From assembly GCF_014356525.2 (NCBI RefSeq), contig NC_052505.1:52934630-52998629 (forward strand): a stretch of DNA of 64,000 nt. The letters run 5' to 3'. The notes under the pieces were generated by a model. The model made no database searches. It saw only the letters and a program-made list of their open reading frames with translations, and was not told the origin of the DNA. Below, one piece after another: positions 37,138 through 48,447 of this stretch. The position numbers and the translations under genes were made by a program. This DNA is from Nilaparvata lugens (Eukaryota > Arthropoda > Insecta > Hemiptera > Delphacidae). Each line of letters begins with the position of its first letter. Positions within the stretch are counted from its first letter, which is position 1.

Positions 37138-37600
37138 TTGTGCAAATATGCAAACAAAAATATGATGAAATCTGGACTTATATCAAAGTGGAATAAAATT
37201 AGAATTTACCAAACTCTGATAAGACCAGTAGTGACGTGTGGCTGTGAAGTATGGGTTATTAGCTCACTAAACATCAATGCAGTGAGGATCTCCGAAAAGA
37301 ATATTCTGAGAAGAATACATGGTATATGGAGAAGGAGAATGGAGAATAAGGAACAATGCAGAAGTCAATACCATTTTGCAAGGGAAATATATAGTAATAA
37401 GGTATATCAAATCTAGAAGAATCAGCTGGCTGGGCCATGTACAACGAATGGAGCAAAACAGAACACAGAAACATATGCTTGTTGGACGAATGGAAGAAAC
37501 CAGAAGGGGTCGCTCCATAACCCGCGTGCTTGCGAGTGAGAAACTGGAGGAGCGAGCATGTGATTGGAGGCGAATTGTTGAGGAGGCCAAGGTCACGTAG
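37138..37600 (+). pseudogene. LINE C-terminal region
   Basis: Two overlapping frames (37138-37416 and 37319-37600) together cover the C-terminal end of an RTE-like ORF: TLIRPVVTCGCEVWV, then SWLGHVQRMEQNRTQKHML and DWRRIVEEAKV. The frame change near 37320-37400 shows it is broken. Confidence 0.7.
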
Positions 37601-37639
37601 GGCGGTAGTGCTTGGTAAGTAAGTATGTGAGTACCTCTC

Positions 37640-37890
37640 GTTGAAAAATCTGTATATTGATATACAGAAGTTCACGAGTACAATCAAGTGTGAATCTTGC
37701 TACATAGAAATTGGAAAACTAGTATTACTAACATACGATCGAAAATTTCATAAATCCTATAGTTGTTCTTTGTTATACTTCTGAGATATTTATTGTGAAA
37801 TTAGCTCACCTTGTAACTTTCAAGGTTCAAGAACTCACTTGTTGCATATATTTTTCCACATTACGGAAAATCAAGATGAAATTGGAGGGT
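37640..37890. other. Non-coding, no gene supported
   Basis: AT-rich, nothing recognised. Confidence 0.4.
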
Positions 37891-37895
37891 CTGAT

Positions 37896-39270
37896 GACAA
37901 AGTGAACCAAGTCATTTCTTCTGTTTTTTCAGTATTGATTGTTGTAAGTGAAATCCATTTTATAAATTCAATATTAATGGTATGTTGATTTTGAAAATTT
38001 ATAAGCAATTCATACATATTTCTTTCAAGAATGAGCAGGAAATTTGAATTCAGGGACTTTGCATGTTACTAGTGAAGAAAAAAATATGTTTAGAAAACCG
38101 AACTTGGTTCACTTTGGCACCTACATTCAACTTAGTTCATTTTGGCAGAGCGAGATTTTGATTTTTGGTGAAAGGATCTATACTAAAAATCACACAAACT
38201 GTCGATTTAACTGATATATTTCAAATAATACAGTAAGATACAGCATAAAGAGAAGTACGGTACTGAAAATATTCATACTAGTACCATTCATATTAGAATA
38301 AAAATATTTCAAAATTAATATTACAATTTCCAGCCAAAGTCATAACCAATAAAATATAGGCTACAGGATGGAAACGTTATTCAAAGATGAATAATTTAAT
38401 AGCAAGTCAAAATCTTGAAAAAACAAAGTACAAAAAAATAATAAAATTAAGGAATTTAAGAATGATTCGGAAATTAGTAGTTCAATTTCAAGTCAAATGT
38501 TCCAATTAACATTTTTCAAGTGACTTATCATGGAGAATCATATTGATATTTGGCTGATTGATATTTGTATGGCTCATTATCACATCATAATGAAGATGTG
38601 TAATAATTAATAAATTCATGTAGAGACAGGTTGTATTATCTAGCTGTAATATTTCAAAAAACTTCTTTTGCCAGAGTGAACCAAGTACATTTTTCCATGT
38701 CAATCTCATAATAAAGCAATGTTGCCAAAACTGGCATGTGGGAAGGATGTAGTACTTTGTTTACTAACATGCTTTTATAATAGTTGACATGTAATTCTAC
38801 AGGTAGCGCCACAATAAAATCATTTGTAGTTGGTTCACTTTGGCAAATGAAAAAATAGAATGCATTCCACATAACCTCAAAATAATGAACACGAGATGAA
38901 AATGTTTGATAGAGTGAACTATTCTTATCTTCACTTTCAGAAGTTGAGGAACTTGGAATATAATCGTCACTGGAATGATCTGCACCATCAAAATCACTTT
39001 CTGAACTATCTTCCATGTCATTTGATTTGTCTACATTTGAAGCTGCCTGAACCAAAATCTGAGTAGACGCCATTTTGAATGATAGTTGGTTCAGTCTGCC
39101 AAGAGAATTAATACTAAATTTCCCTTTTTGCAGAATAAAAAGCTGAAAAATTTCCCTTTATAACAGCTGTGGGACTTGGTTCATTGTGGCAAAAGAAAGA
39201 TCTCCTGATTGACTAAGTATAGATCAGAGTATTACAAAAATTCAAATTTTGGAGTTGGTTCACTCTGGCA
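37896..39270. repeat. Region with eight scattered TTGGTTCACTTTGGCA-like words
   Basis: Close variants of this 16-mer occur at 38104-38119, 38132-38147, 38830-38845, 39086-39101, 39176-39191 and 39255-39270. Reverse-complement versions lie at 37896-37911 and 38669-38684. Two copies are identical. The sequence between them is not repeated, so this is not a simple tandem array. Confidence 0.7.
38654..39073 (-). CDS. Possible 139-residue ORF with acidic N-terminus
   Basis: The minus-strand frame starts MASTQILVQAASNVDKSND, continues with an acidic serine-rich stretch (SSESDFDGADHSSDDYIPSS) and then a less distinctive C-terminal half. The acidic/serine N-terminus resembles leaders of some transposase or nuclear proteins, but no catalytic domain follows. 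It lies inside the 16-mer-rich region and contains one such word as the in-frame peptide CQSEP. It may be a transposon remnant or chance. Confidence 0.25.
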   Translation of the reverse strand: MASTQILVQAASNVDKSNDMEDSSESDFDGADHSSDDYIPSSSTSESEDKNSSLYQTFSSRVHYFEVMWNAFYFFICQSEPTTNDFIVALPVELHVNYYKSMLVNKVLHPSHMPVLATLLYYEIDMEKCTWFTLAKEVF

Positions 39271-39279
39271 TCAGACCCT

Positions 39280-40650
39280 AGCCTATCTCATGGTACTCGT
39301 TCTTACACGTATTTCATGATGAAATCAAAAATGAAAAATATCAATTAATCTCTCACCTGTAATTCAAACTTCCTACTTTTTCAACTGACCAAGCACTTTT
39401 TATTGATATCAATTGGAACTTTATACATACTCTTTCCTACTTTGTAACGGGGATTCATGAAAAACTGTCATTAAATCATCTAACCACTTGGCTCTCTAGT
39501 TACTTGGGGTACACTTGACTCGAACAGCTTCACCCACTGCGGGAAACCCTACTTTATGTCCGTGTCATGGAACTAATATGCCATAAGCCAGGAAAACGGC
39601 AGCTGCCGTCATCAAACTAGCGCAAAATCCAATTCTCCGCGGAAATTATACTCTAGAAAATTTCTTACCTAGGAGAGCCTGTTAATGGCTACTTAAATAT
39701 AATGATTTCAGTCGTGAAGAAGAGAAGTGAAAAGAAGTAGGGAGAGAGGGGAAGAGAAGAAAGTTTGGTGCTGTGCTCACTAAGTAGCAACTTGACTTTA
39801 TCGAGCAGCCTGGTCTACTACAGTCGTAAACAAGATCGTGATGTGTATTATGGGCTAGGTTAGGTCGCACAAAAGTTGACAGATGCTTTATCAGAAGCCG
39901 CAACACGAGTTGTCATGATCGACTCTTGTAGCACAGAAGAGCAGTGCTTGTGTGATCACTCAAGAGTTGTGATTGGAAATTTTCTTCATTGATATGATTT
40001 TCAGTAGATGTTCAGTAGAATTTCAGTAAAATATATTTGAATGACAATACCGGTGATGAATTCTGTTTGAAGATTCCTCTTCCTTTGTCCTTACCTATCA
40101 ATATGAATCAATTTGATTGATTGATTGATTGTATTCTAAGGCGACAAGAATAGAATAATTTGCGAAAATACCTAATCTATTTATAAGAGCAAATTTCCAG
40201 GTTCCTAAACCTCTCTTAATAACTGTGAGTAGCTGATCAAATGAGGACAAATTAACAAATACCTGACGATGAACACTAATTGCAATCGGTCAAGGCATAG
40301 TAATAATTAATAGACAAAACTGGAAGCATGAAAAGTGATTTTTCACATACCGGTACAGTAGAATTTACCGATATGAAGTCATTATTTGGATTGTATGACA
40401 ACCAACTTTTCAACTATAGCGCTCTCGGACTCTGTTAAACTCGACGATCAAGCAGAAAAACTATAGTGTAAATTTTGATAAGTGCCTTATCGAATAAGAA
40501 CAAATTGTGTGGTAAAAGGCTTCAAGTATGCAATTCCACAAGTGAAATTTGTGAGAAATTCAGGTAAAACAAACCATGTACAGTGTAGAGTAGGAGTAAA
40601 ATAGTACTTAGCCAAATAGTTTTAGATAGAAATAGTTTGTATTTAGTAAT
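39280..40650. other. Non-coding, no gene supported
   Basis: AT-rich DNA without structure that could be supported. Confidence 0.4.
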
Positions 40651-40667
40651 CATTTAGTTATTCTCTG

Positions 40668-41235
40668 TTACAGCAGACGGTACATGGTCACCAAAAGGGT
40701 AAACGAGCAAGTGGCATGCTGCAGTGACATGTCCTCCCCGGTGGCATGCCCGACCCAGTGGCACATCACCTGCGGTAATAAAGCTAGGAGTGGCAGAGGA
40801 CAGTGAATCGCGGTGCCGCGCGGCCGTCCGTCGTAAAAAGCGTCGCTTACCGCCGGCTGCTTTCGATTCATAACCACTAGTTTACGATGATCGTAAAGTC
40901 GCTGCGAGCAGTTATGGATTTCCTTCAGTTCGGATGTCGCACGCCAGGTGACGCTCACCGTAAAATGTTATTGCTCTTCGGTCCGAAACAGCTTTGTTCG
41001 GCGCTCCGATTTCTGAGATCCAGGAGTGATTTCTGAACTACATCAGATACCGGAGCGATTTCTGAGCGACTACTACCCCGCCGCAATGATCGCTGCCATC
41101 TTCCCTCTCACTTCAACCATAATCGGCAGACTGGATACAAGCTTGGCGGCCTGCCAAATACAGTACATCTCTCGAAGGATATTGCAGTTTATGTACTTCT
41201 TGATTTACGTCGCCCATCCTCCAGTAATATAGCCC
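40668..41235. other. CpG-rich block, possibly exonic
   Basis: Dense CpG (GGTGCCGCGCGGCCGTCCGT) in AT-rich surroundings. A minus-strand frame (40668-40958) includes PQVMCHWVGHATGEDMS. The phrase CTCCGATTTCTGAG recurs as GGAGCGATTTCTGAG 50 bases on. It may be a host exon/promoter or a repeat; there is no recognised domain. Confidence 0.3.
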
Positions 41236-41239
41236 AGTA

Positions 41240-42640
41240 ATATGCCGCTACAACCAGTTCGTAGAATATTGGAGTTTTTATCCATGTCCTCCGTGGGAAT
41301 ATGTATCACATAATATTGAAAATAATTTAGAGCAAGTAACTTATTAAATAACAATTTATTTTCATAATTAATGCAAGGTATTACAGTGTAGCTATATTTA
41401 CACTTGCACAAAGCATTCTATCTACTGGTTGATAATGGTTTGATAATGCAATAGCCTAATGTATTTTTATGCTAGATTAAGATGTTTGTTTCTCTCTGTT
41501 TCTACTTAGGGTATAAATGCACATATTGTTTATTAATCTATCCTGTATGCAATAAAACGATTACACTTTGAGGCTTCGATCTACAATAAATTCACAATAT
41601 TGTTATTTCGTGCCAGTATACTACATCAACGTCAGTGGCATTTCTATTCTGTGTACCAACACGGTAGTACCAAATAGTAATCAACGATTAATCATATTGA
41701 ATCCCTTTCTCATTTCCCTAACCGTATGCCTTTTCCATTTTATCAAACCTCTCTCTCCACATCAACCCTCCCACAACTCTTCCCTTCCCCCTGACCGTTC
41801 CCAGTTGTGATTGGGTGCCATGGCCTAATGTGGCCTATCTGATGACGTAATATGGAGCACATTATTGACATCGTGTGCACATGTGAACGTGCATGTCAAC
41901 ATACCTGTCATAGGCACTGACTGCTATTCCCAAAACAATTTAGCTGCCAACGCTGTCACACTTGCCAGCCAGCCATTGCAGCCAACACAGAAGCTGATCC
42001 ACCTTCAACTGTCAGCAATTCTGATGAATAACATCAATGCTTTACATCCGACTAATGTTGTCAATAAATCTACTATAAAGCACAGATAGAGTGAGAGGAA
42101 ATAACAGAATTGCAAAGTGAAAGACTGTCTGTATTCTTGTCATCTGATATTAGACAATAGATATCCATATGGAATGAAACAATTGAAATCATCTCGAACA
42201 CTTATCTATTTGGAAAAATATATATTGTTTTAATTGTTACAACACTACACTCTCTAGTGAACTGAAGCTTGAAAATCGAGCAGCAGAATATATGGAGTAA
42301 AAAAGTTAAATGATTGGTTTGGTGATCTATCAAGGTATGTCATTGGTCCAGACAAGACACGCTTAAAGTGGGTGTAGCATTTGAACTACTTTCACAATTA
42401 TTGTAGGTCTAACTACTAAAACACAATTAACCATATCAGAGACGAACACTTTCTATCATAACGTTTCAAGCTTTCAGTTTCTACTAGAGTTGATAATGGT
42501 GTATCTGGAATTCAATTCTCAATGAATGGGTGGTTTCATCAATTGAAACTAGTGAATTGATGAAGCCAAAACTAGCAGAAGTATGGAGAAAGAGGAGGTT
42601 ATGAATGTGAGTAATATAAAGAAAACTGAAATGAGCTATG
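41240..42640. other. Non-coding; partial hairpin-family copy near 41985-42062
   Basis: AT-rich. TTCAACTGTCAGCAATTCTG and the following ACATCAATGCTTTACATCCG resemble half of the hairpin at 25747-25823. No gene supported. Confidence 0.35.
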
Positions 42641-42649
42641 AACTCGAAT

Positions 42650-42749
42650 NNNNNNNNNNNNNNNNNNNNNNNNNNNNNNNNNNNNNNNNNNNNNNNNNNN
42701 NNNNNNNNNNNNNNNNNNNNNNNNNNNNNNNNNNNNNNNNNNNNNNNNN
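42650..42749. other. Assembly gap, 100 N
   Basis: Exactly 100 N just left of the Polinton genes. Missing left-end sequence of that element may be hidden here. Confidence 0.98.
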
Positions 42750-42778
42750 CGCCAAATTGTGATTTTGTTAAAAAAAGT

Positions 42779-42823
42779 CGTGAAGAAGAAGAAGAAGAAG
42801 AAGAAGAAGAAGAAGAAGAAGAA
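42779..42823. repeat. (GAA)n microsatellite
   Basis: About 15 GAA units directly after the gap. It probably contributed to the assembly break. Confidence 0.9.
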
Positions 42824-42878
42824 GATAAAGACATAACCTATTAGCAGTGTGTGTGTGATAAGTATTCCAGTTTCAATT

Positions 42879-43070
42879 AGCAGTTAAGTGTGAAGAACAA
42901 TAAAGAGTGGGCTAATCAGTTTTAGGGTACATTAGAAGAACATTATTTAGAAGTATTCAGTTGAAAAAACTGACAGTGAAGGCAGTTAAGTGTGAAGAAC
43001 AACAAAGACATAAAGAGTGAGCTAATCAGTTTTAGGAGCACATTAGTAGTATTCAAAAGACTGATAACAT
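42879..43070. repeat. Imperfect tandem duplication, about 100 bp unit
   Basis: GCAGTTAAGTGTGAAGAACA followed by AATAAAGAGTGGGCTAATCAG is repeated with small indels as GCAGTTAAGTGTGAAGAACA..AAAGAGTGAGCTAATCAG, each followed by TTTTAGG and an ACATTAG word. Confidence 0.75.
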
Positions 43071-43168
43071 TAGTTTGTATGAGAAGAAAACTGACAACAA
43101 ACAGAAAACTACTGTTGGATTAGAAGAATGTATTTCAAGTGAGTTGAGTAAATGGAAAATAAACTTAC

Positions 43169-43222
43169 ATTGGTTCCGCTGTTGTTTGGCGCTGCCATAG
43201 GCGAGGATTGATCTGATGACAT
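43169..43222 (-). CDS. Possible divergent first exon of a minus-strand gene
   Basis: On the minus strand ATG at 43222 opens 18 codons (MSSDQSSPMAAPNNSGTN) that end exactly at a consensus donor, AAT then GTAAGT. The start lies 438 bases from the start of the plus-strand gene at 43660, so the two could share a bidirectional promoter. The rest of the gene would run left into the tandem duplication and the assembly gap. No domain is visible and the exon is short, so chance is possible. Confidence 0.3.
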
Positions 43223-43659
43223 CGTTGGAGTTTCAAACTGATACTAACAGAAGGACGCAGTTTTTCGTCATTATATATTATCAACTTGATGAATATAGAT
43301 GGTAAGAAGTTGAAAGAAAGTATATCTGTTTTGTGCATATGTTGTATGCGAAATTTAGTACAGATGTGCGGAACACTGATAAGGAAACGTTTGCAAATTT
43401 CTTAAGGAACGGTCAAAATGTGTGTGTGCACCTTGCATGACACTGTAATGGACCTAACATCTGCTAGCCGAGTGAAAGATATTAATTTATTCATTGTGCA
43501 GTGCATATGCATACTTATATAATTATTGCAACCCCCACATGTTCTGCGTGATAACAAACTGACAGTTGATGGTACCGAGCAGCGCAAAATTATAAAAGCA
43601 TCGAGCAACATGATATTGCTTGCATTCGATTATAGTGTGACGTTTCATGCACAGTGCAA

Positions 43660-44697
43660 ATGGACAAGCAACAATCCGATAAAGCAGCGGCTGCGACAAC
43701 AAGCGAAGAAGCAGCAGCAGCAGTCACACCATCAAACAACATGTAAGTATAATAAATTTTTAAATTAATTATAAACTGTAAAAAATTAGCAACAAGTTTT
43801 GCAAGTGTTTTCATCGACTGATTGAAAAACAAATATGATTAAAATGTTATACTCTAACAATCAAACTGAAAAAGCGGCAGTAAACAATTTGACTACTCTG
43901 AAAACAATTGTCTAACAACTGCAAACGCCGGCTGAGGAGGAGGTAATAATAATTGTGCTTGAAGTAAACTGGAAAAATATACTATCTGATTTATGATCAT
44001 TCGTGCGTTTGCAAATAAATTTTGAAAACAATTGTCTAACAACTGCAAACGCCGGCTGAGGAGGTAATAATTGTGCTTGAAGTAAACTGGAAAAATATAC
44101 TATCTGATTTATGATCATTCGTGCGTTTGCAAATAAATTTTGAAAAACAATTGTCTAACAACTGCAAACGCCGGCTGAGGAGGTAATAATAATTGTGCTT
44201 GAAGTAAACTGGAAAAATATACTATCTGATTTATGATCATTGTGCGTTTGCCATTTTATTCTATACAATTATTTCATTCTATATGTTTGTTTTTCAGCCT
44301 GGTTGAGTCAATAGTGCACGACAAGGAGGTGGAGGTGGAAATGGCAAGTGAGGAATGGTGCGTGGTTGACAGCAGCGAATCGCCGCCGCCAAAACGTGTG
44401 CACTTTTCCACAGCGTGCGATACGCCAAAACGTGGCGGACGGGGCCGCGGCATTTATTTTGCCGAACAACGACGCGTCATCGCTCAGGGCAGAGGCCGGC
44501 AAATTGATGTGGCCGGTGTGAGCGCGGACTCATCATTGTCCAGTCGCAATAGTGGTCAGCAAGCGGAAGCATCATCATCGTCACTGATTCTGCTAGATGT
44601 GACGAACTCATTGCAGCCGAGGATCGTGAACGCTACTAAAATCGACAACGAAGTTGAAAACATTGACCCGCAGCAAACAAGCTCTTCACAGCGGTAA
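43660..44697 (+). CDS. Two-exon gene of unknown function at the Polinton left side
   Basis: Exon 1 is 43660-43742, starting MDKQQSDKAAAATTSEE and ending at donor GTAAGTAT. Exon 2 starts at 44298 after TTTGTTTTTCAG and ends at the stop at 44695-44697. The phase matches: 83 plus 400 bases make 161 codons including the stop. Exon 2 encodes an acidic stretch (VHDKEVEVEMASEEW), a PPPKRVHF motif and an RGG-type basic patch (KRGGRGRG), suggesting a nuclear or nucleic-acid-binding protein. No family is recognised. A second donor-like GTAAGA overlaps the stop, but joining it to the polymerase frame at 44758 by the nearest acceptor does not keep phase. The intron carries the 43896-44251 tandem repeat. 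Confidence 0.5.
43896..44251. repeat. Three-copy tandem repeat, about 119-125 bp unit, inside an intron
   Basis: The phrase CAATTGTCTAACAACTGC recurs starting at 43904, 44029 and 44148. Each is followed by AAACGCCGGCTGAGGAGG and a shared remainder ending ATGATCATTCGTGCG. Copies differ by a few bases and short GTAATAATAA indels. The array fills most of the predicted intron. Confidence 0.9.
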
Positions 44698-44757
44698 GAC
44701 GGCAAAAACCTATTATTACTCTAATACTATTACTACTACTAGCAAAATCAAAAAACT

Positions 44758-47700
44758 ATGGATTATACTATTGAACGAAGTACTAGCATAAATTTGTGTG
44801 CAGTTCGCTACAGATTTGTTTTTAGAAAATTATTCATCAATGTTGTTCAAACATTATTGCAAATTTTAAAGCCAAAAGTAATTGAATTAATTGTTGAAGA
44901 AAGTGATAATTTTGACAAAAATATTAAATGGTATTTTGTTACAACTGTTCAATTGAAAAAAGTAAATGTTGATAGCGGCAGCAGCGATCAATCGCAACAA
45001 GAAGAAATCGTTGAAACTATGACAAACGCATCGTTTTACAGTTATACGTCATTGTTAATTAATGTTGATGAACAATTAGATATTTTGCAAGACCAATTTA
45101 TTAGTGGTGTAGAGAAAATTGAATCAACGCTTGATAAATTTATTAGGTACGGCAGTGGTTGGACTGTAGTTAGCATCATTTCATTTGATTTGAATATTAC
45201 TCGTTACAATCCTTTAGCTGGCGGAAATAGTACATACATTGAAACACTGCTTTTATAAAAGCAAAAAGAGCCGTTATAAATGTAAAAAACACAAATGATA
45301 GTAAATGTTTTGTATGGAGTGTACTTAGCTATTTTCATTACAGACATAGAAATATGAATGTTGACTATCTGATGCAATTTGAAAATAATCTAAATTTGAC
45401 CGGTATTAAGTTTCCTACTACAGTGCATGACATTAAAAATTTGAAGTGCAAAATTTAAACATTTCTATAACAGTGATTGCTTATGATGCTGCTAAAAAAA
45501 AGTTTTTCCGTACCGTTGTTCAATTTATAGACAACGCGAACATAAAATCAATCTTCTACTATTGTCAAATGATACAACGCTGAAAAAATGGCATTATGTC
45601 TGATAAACACGCGTCAAGGGTATAACGGATTGTCACGGCTACTGAGTCATCACTTGTCTTTGCATAATGGTCAAGTGTTCATTTGTCCATATTGTTTTAA
45701 CAAATTTACAACTAACCGGCATGCAAATTGCAATGGAAAAACCAATCTAGAAAAACATATGGATTTGTGTTCAACATTTGCAATACAAAGAACAGTACTA
45801 CCTAAACAGGGTGAAATGTTAAAGTTTAAAAATTTTTCGTACACACTAAAAAATAAGTACATTGCATTTGCCGATTTTGAAAGTTTTATTGTACCAACAA
45901 ATAACGGTGAGGAGCTCGATGACGATGATGAAAATGTTGATGATTTGCTCGGAACTGATATAGGAAATAGCTTTACAAGGAAAACACAAAAACATGTTGC
46001 TTGCGGCTATGCGTTTATTATTTTAGACGAATCAGGTGAAATATTCTACGGCCCATGCGTTTATAGAGCTACAAGTGTTGGCGAGAAAATTATTGAACAA
46101 TTTCTTGATGAGATCATTGCCATAGGTCGAAACTGTTCCATTGATATGCAACAAGAAGTGCCCATGATTGAATTAAATGAAGAACAATTATTAGCTTTTA
46201 ACAATAGTACAGTATGTTTCTTGTGCAACGATGAATTTAAAGCCAACGAAATTCGTATTAGGCACCATTCTCATACAACAGGCCATTATCTCGGTGCAAC
46301 GCACAAGTCATGTAATTTAAATGCAAAAGCACCAAAACTATTAAACTGTTTTTTTTCATAATTTTCGCGGATATGATAGTCATTTCATTGTTAAGGCATT
46401 AGCAGGACGAAAGGAGAAAATTGATTGTATTGCAAACTCATCGGAAAAATTTCTCACAATTACAATAGATTGTGTTGTATGTTTCCTTGACAGCTATCAA
46501 TTCTTAAGCTCAAGTCTACAGTCACGTTGCCAATCTTGCAAGTGATACAGAAACATTGATACTAATTTCAAAGTAATGTGTAAAATTCAACGATAAAAAT
46601 CAACAAAAACTTTTACTACGTAAAGGCGTGTACCCGTATCAGTACATAACAGATGCTGAAAAATTTGAAGAACAGCAATTGCCGGCAATTGACTCATTTT
46701 ACAGTACACTTAATAATACAGCATTGCAAGTAGACGATTATGAGCATGCACAGAAAGTTTGGCGCGAATTTAACATAAACTCATGGGTGAATATCATGAT
46801 CTCTACCTTTTGTCAGATTGCTTACTGCTGGCAGATATTTTTCAAAATTTTAGGACTGTATTTTTTACAATTTACAAACTGGATGTATCACACTTTGTAT
46901 CGTTACAGCATTTTCGTTGAATGCAATGTTATATTGACTAAAGTACGTTTAGAATTAATTAGCAATGCTGATATGAACTTGCTCATAGAATCTGGTTTAC
47001 GCGGTGGACTGTCAGTTATTCCCCACCGTCATGCAGTCGCAACAAACAATAATATATGGGCGTAAATTATAACCCGGCTATTGAAAATAGTTTTTTGCTC
47101 TATCTTGATTGTACAAGCTTATACGCACATACAATGATTGCCTACAAGCTACCTGAATCAAATTTCAGATTTTTATCACAAAATGAAATTATGGCTTTAG
47201 GCGATTTTACAAGCATACACGATGAAGCCGAGACTGGCTATATAATTGAAGCAGACCTGTCCTATCCAGTTAATTTACACCAATTACATAACAGCTTCCC
47301 CCTGGCTCCATTAAAAGATCAGCCGCCTTACAACCTGTTCTCTCCATATCAAACAGACAACACTGTTGCTCTGAAAGTTTGATTGCAAAACCAAGCTGTA
47401 AACGATGGATTGTGTTTGACAAAGACATTGTCGCTGTACAAATGTGTAAAACAGAAATAAAATTAGATCGTCCAATTTATGCTGGTTTTTCAATTCTTGA
47501 TTTGAGTAAATTTACAATGTTCAATTTCCACTACAACATTTTCTTGAAAATGTTCGATCCGAGCTGTGTTAAATTGTGCATGAGCGATACAGACTCGTTG
47601 CTATACCATATCAAATCGGACGATATCTATGCAGTTATCAAACAAAATCTTCAACATTTTGACACAAGTGCTTATCCTGTCACACATTGTTGTTATAGTC

Positions 47701-48195
47701 AATTGAACCATGGTGTGCCTGCACATTTAAGATGAATTAAAATCTGGAATTATTACGGCTTTTTGTGGACTTCGTGCGAAACTTTACAGTTTTGAATATG
47801 TACTAAGCAGTAGTGACAGTAGTAGTAGTAGTAGTAGTAGTAATAATAGTAGTATTAAGGTTAGTTCTTATGAAAAGTTTAGCAAGCACGCAGCTAAAGG
47901 CGTAGCAAGAACAATTATAAACAATAAACTAAGATATGACATGTACATGAAATGCCTGACAGATAGATTAGTTCAACGTGAATGCTTTTCACAATTACAC
48001 AGTTATTCGCATGATATTTATCAAATATCGTGTGCCAAAGTTGCATTATCACCATTTGACACAAAAAGATACATTGAATCAAACGGTATAGATACGAAAG
48101 CGTGGGGTCATTATTTAATAGAAGAGAGAAGAAGAGAAGATATTGATAGCAGCAGCAACGCGGCTAGCGGCGGGACTGCTGTTACGTCAGTTTGA
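44758..48195 (+). pseudogene. Polinton family B (protein-primed) DNA polymerase, broken
   Basis: This would replicate the element DNA. Recognisable parts in order are an N-terminal region with NIKWYFVTTVQ (44758-45258), a Cys/His finger region (45588-45790), exonuclease motif I FADFESF (about 45868), a CxxC..H..H..CNL finger (about 46213-46317), exonuclease motif II HNFRGYDSHF (about 46358), the YPYQY..EKF block (46628), palm motif A LDCTSLY (about 47104), the IAKPSCKRW and PIYAGF blocks (47380-47500), motif C SDTDSL (about 47584), and the C-terminal block ending AWGHYLIEE (48102). The frame changes at least six times (near 45250-45590, 46350, 46560-46620, 46780, 47050, 47380, 47735). The block carrying motif B (KxxxNSxYG) is missing at about 47373, so the enzyme is dead. 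Confidence 0.85.
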
Positions 48196-48440
48196 TCGCA
48201 GCAGTGAGAGTGAAAGAGAGCGAGGAGCAAGAAGCTATTAATGAAACCAGTTCAACAAGCACCAACACAGCTCAGTGTCGAACACGAAGAAGAAGAAGAA
48301 GGCGGCAGAAACAACATCCGTCTAAAGAAGAAGAAGAAGAAGAAGAAAGATCGCTGTCTGGAGCAGTAGTGCTGCAGGTGTGACTGAACTCTAGCAAAAA
48401 CAATCACACGCGCACATTCGTGTAGGGGGGAGATCGAAAC
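48192..48440. repeat. Low-complexity GAA/GAC linker between polymerase and integrase
   Basis: GAAGAAGAAG runs near 48285-48350 give a glutamate- or arginine-rich frame. No independent gene is supported. Confidence 0.6.
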
Positions 48441-48447
48441 CGCAAAT

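Larger units (their letters stand above)
34690..37605 (+). mobile_element. Decayed RTE-like LINE
   Basis: In order, the segment holds remnants of an apurinic-type endonuclease (34700-35440), a linker (35485-35811), a reverse transcriptase (about 36180-36690) and the C-terminal region (37138-37600). The frames are broken by stops and indels. RT signatures include YRGMTLLN near 36500, and GFRPGRGSTDQIF near 36607. The C-terminal part carries KIRIYQTLIRPVVTCG and a final RRIVEEAK. Sequence between the RT core and the C-terminus is replaced by an unrelated repeat (36690-37130). A second foreign-looking stretch lies near 35985-36135. Confidence 0.8.

Noticed and set aside
44693..44741. A 49-base intron joining the two-exon gene to the polymerase frame
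   Set aside because: Donor and acceptor look acceptable, but the join puts the polymerase out of frame.
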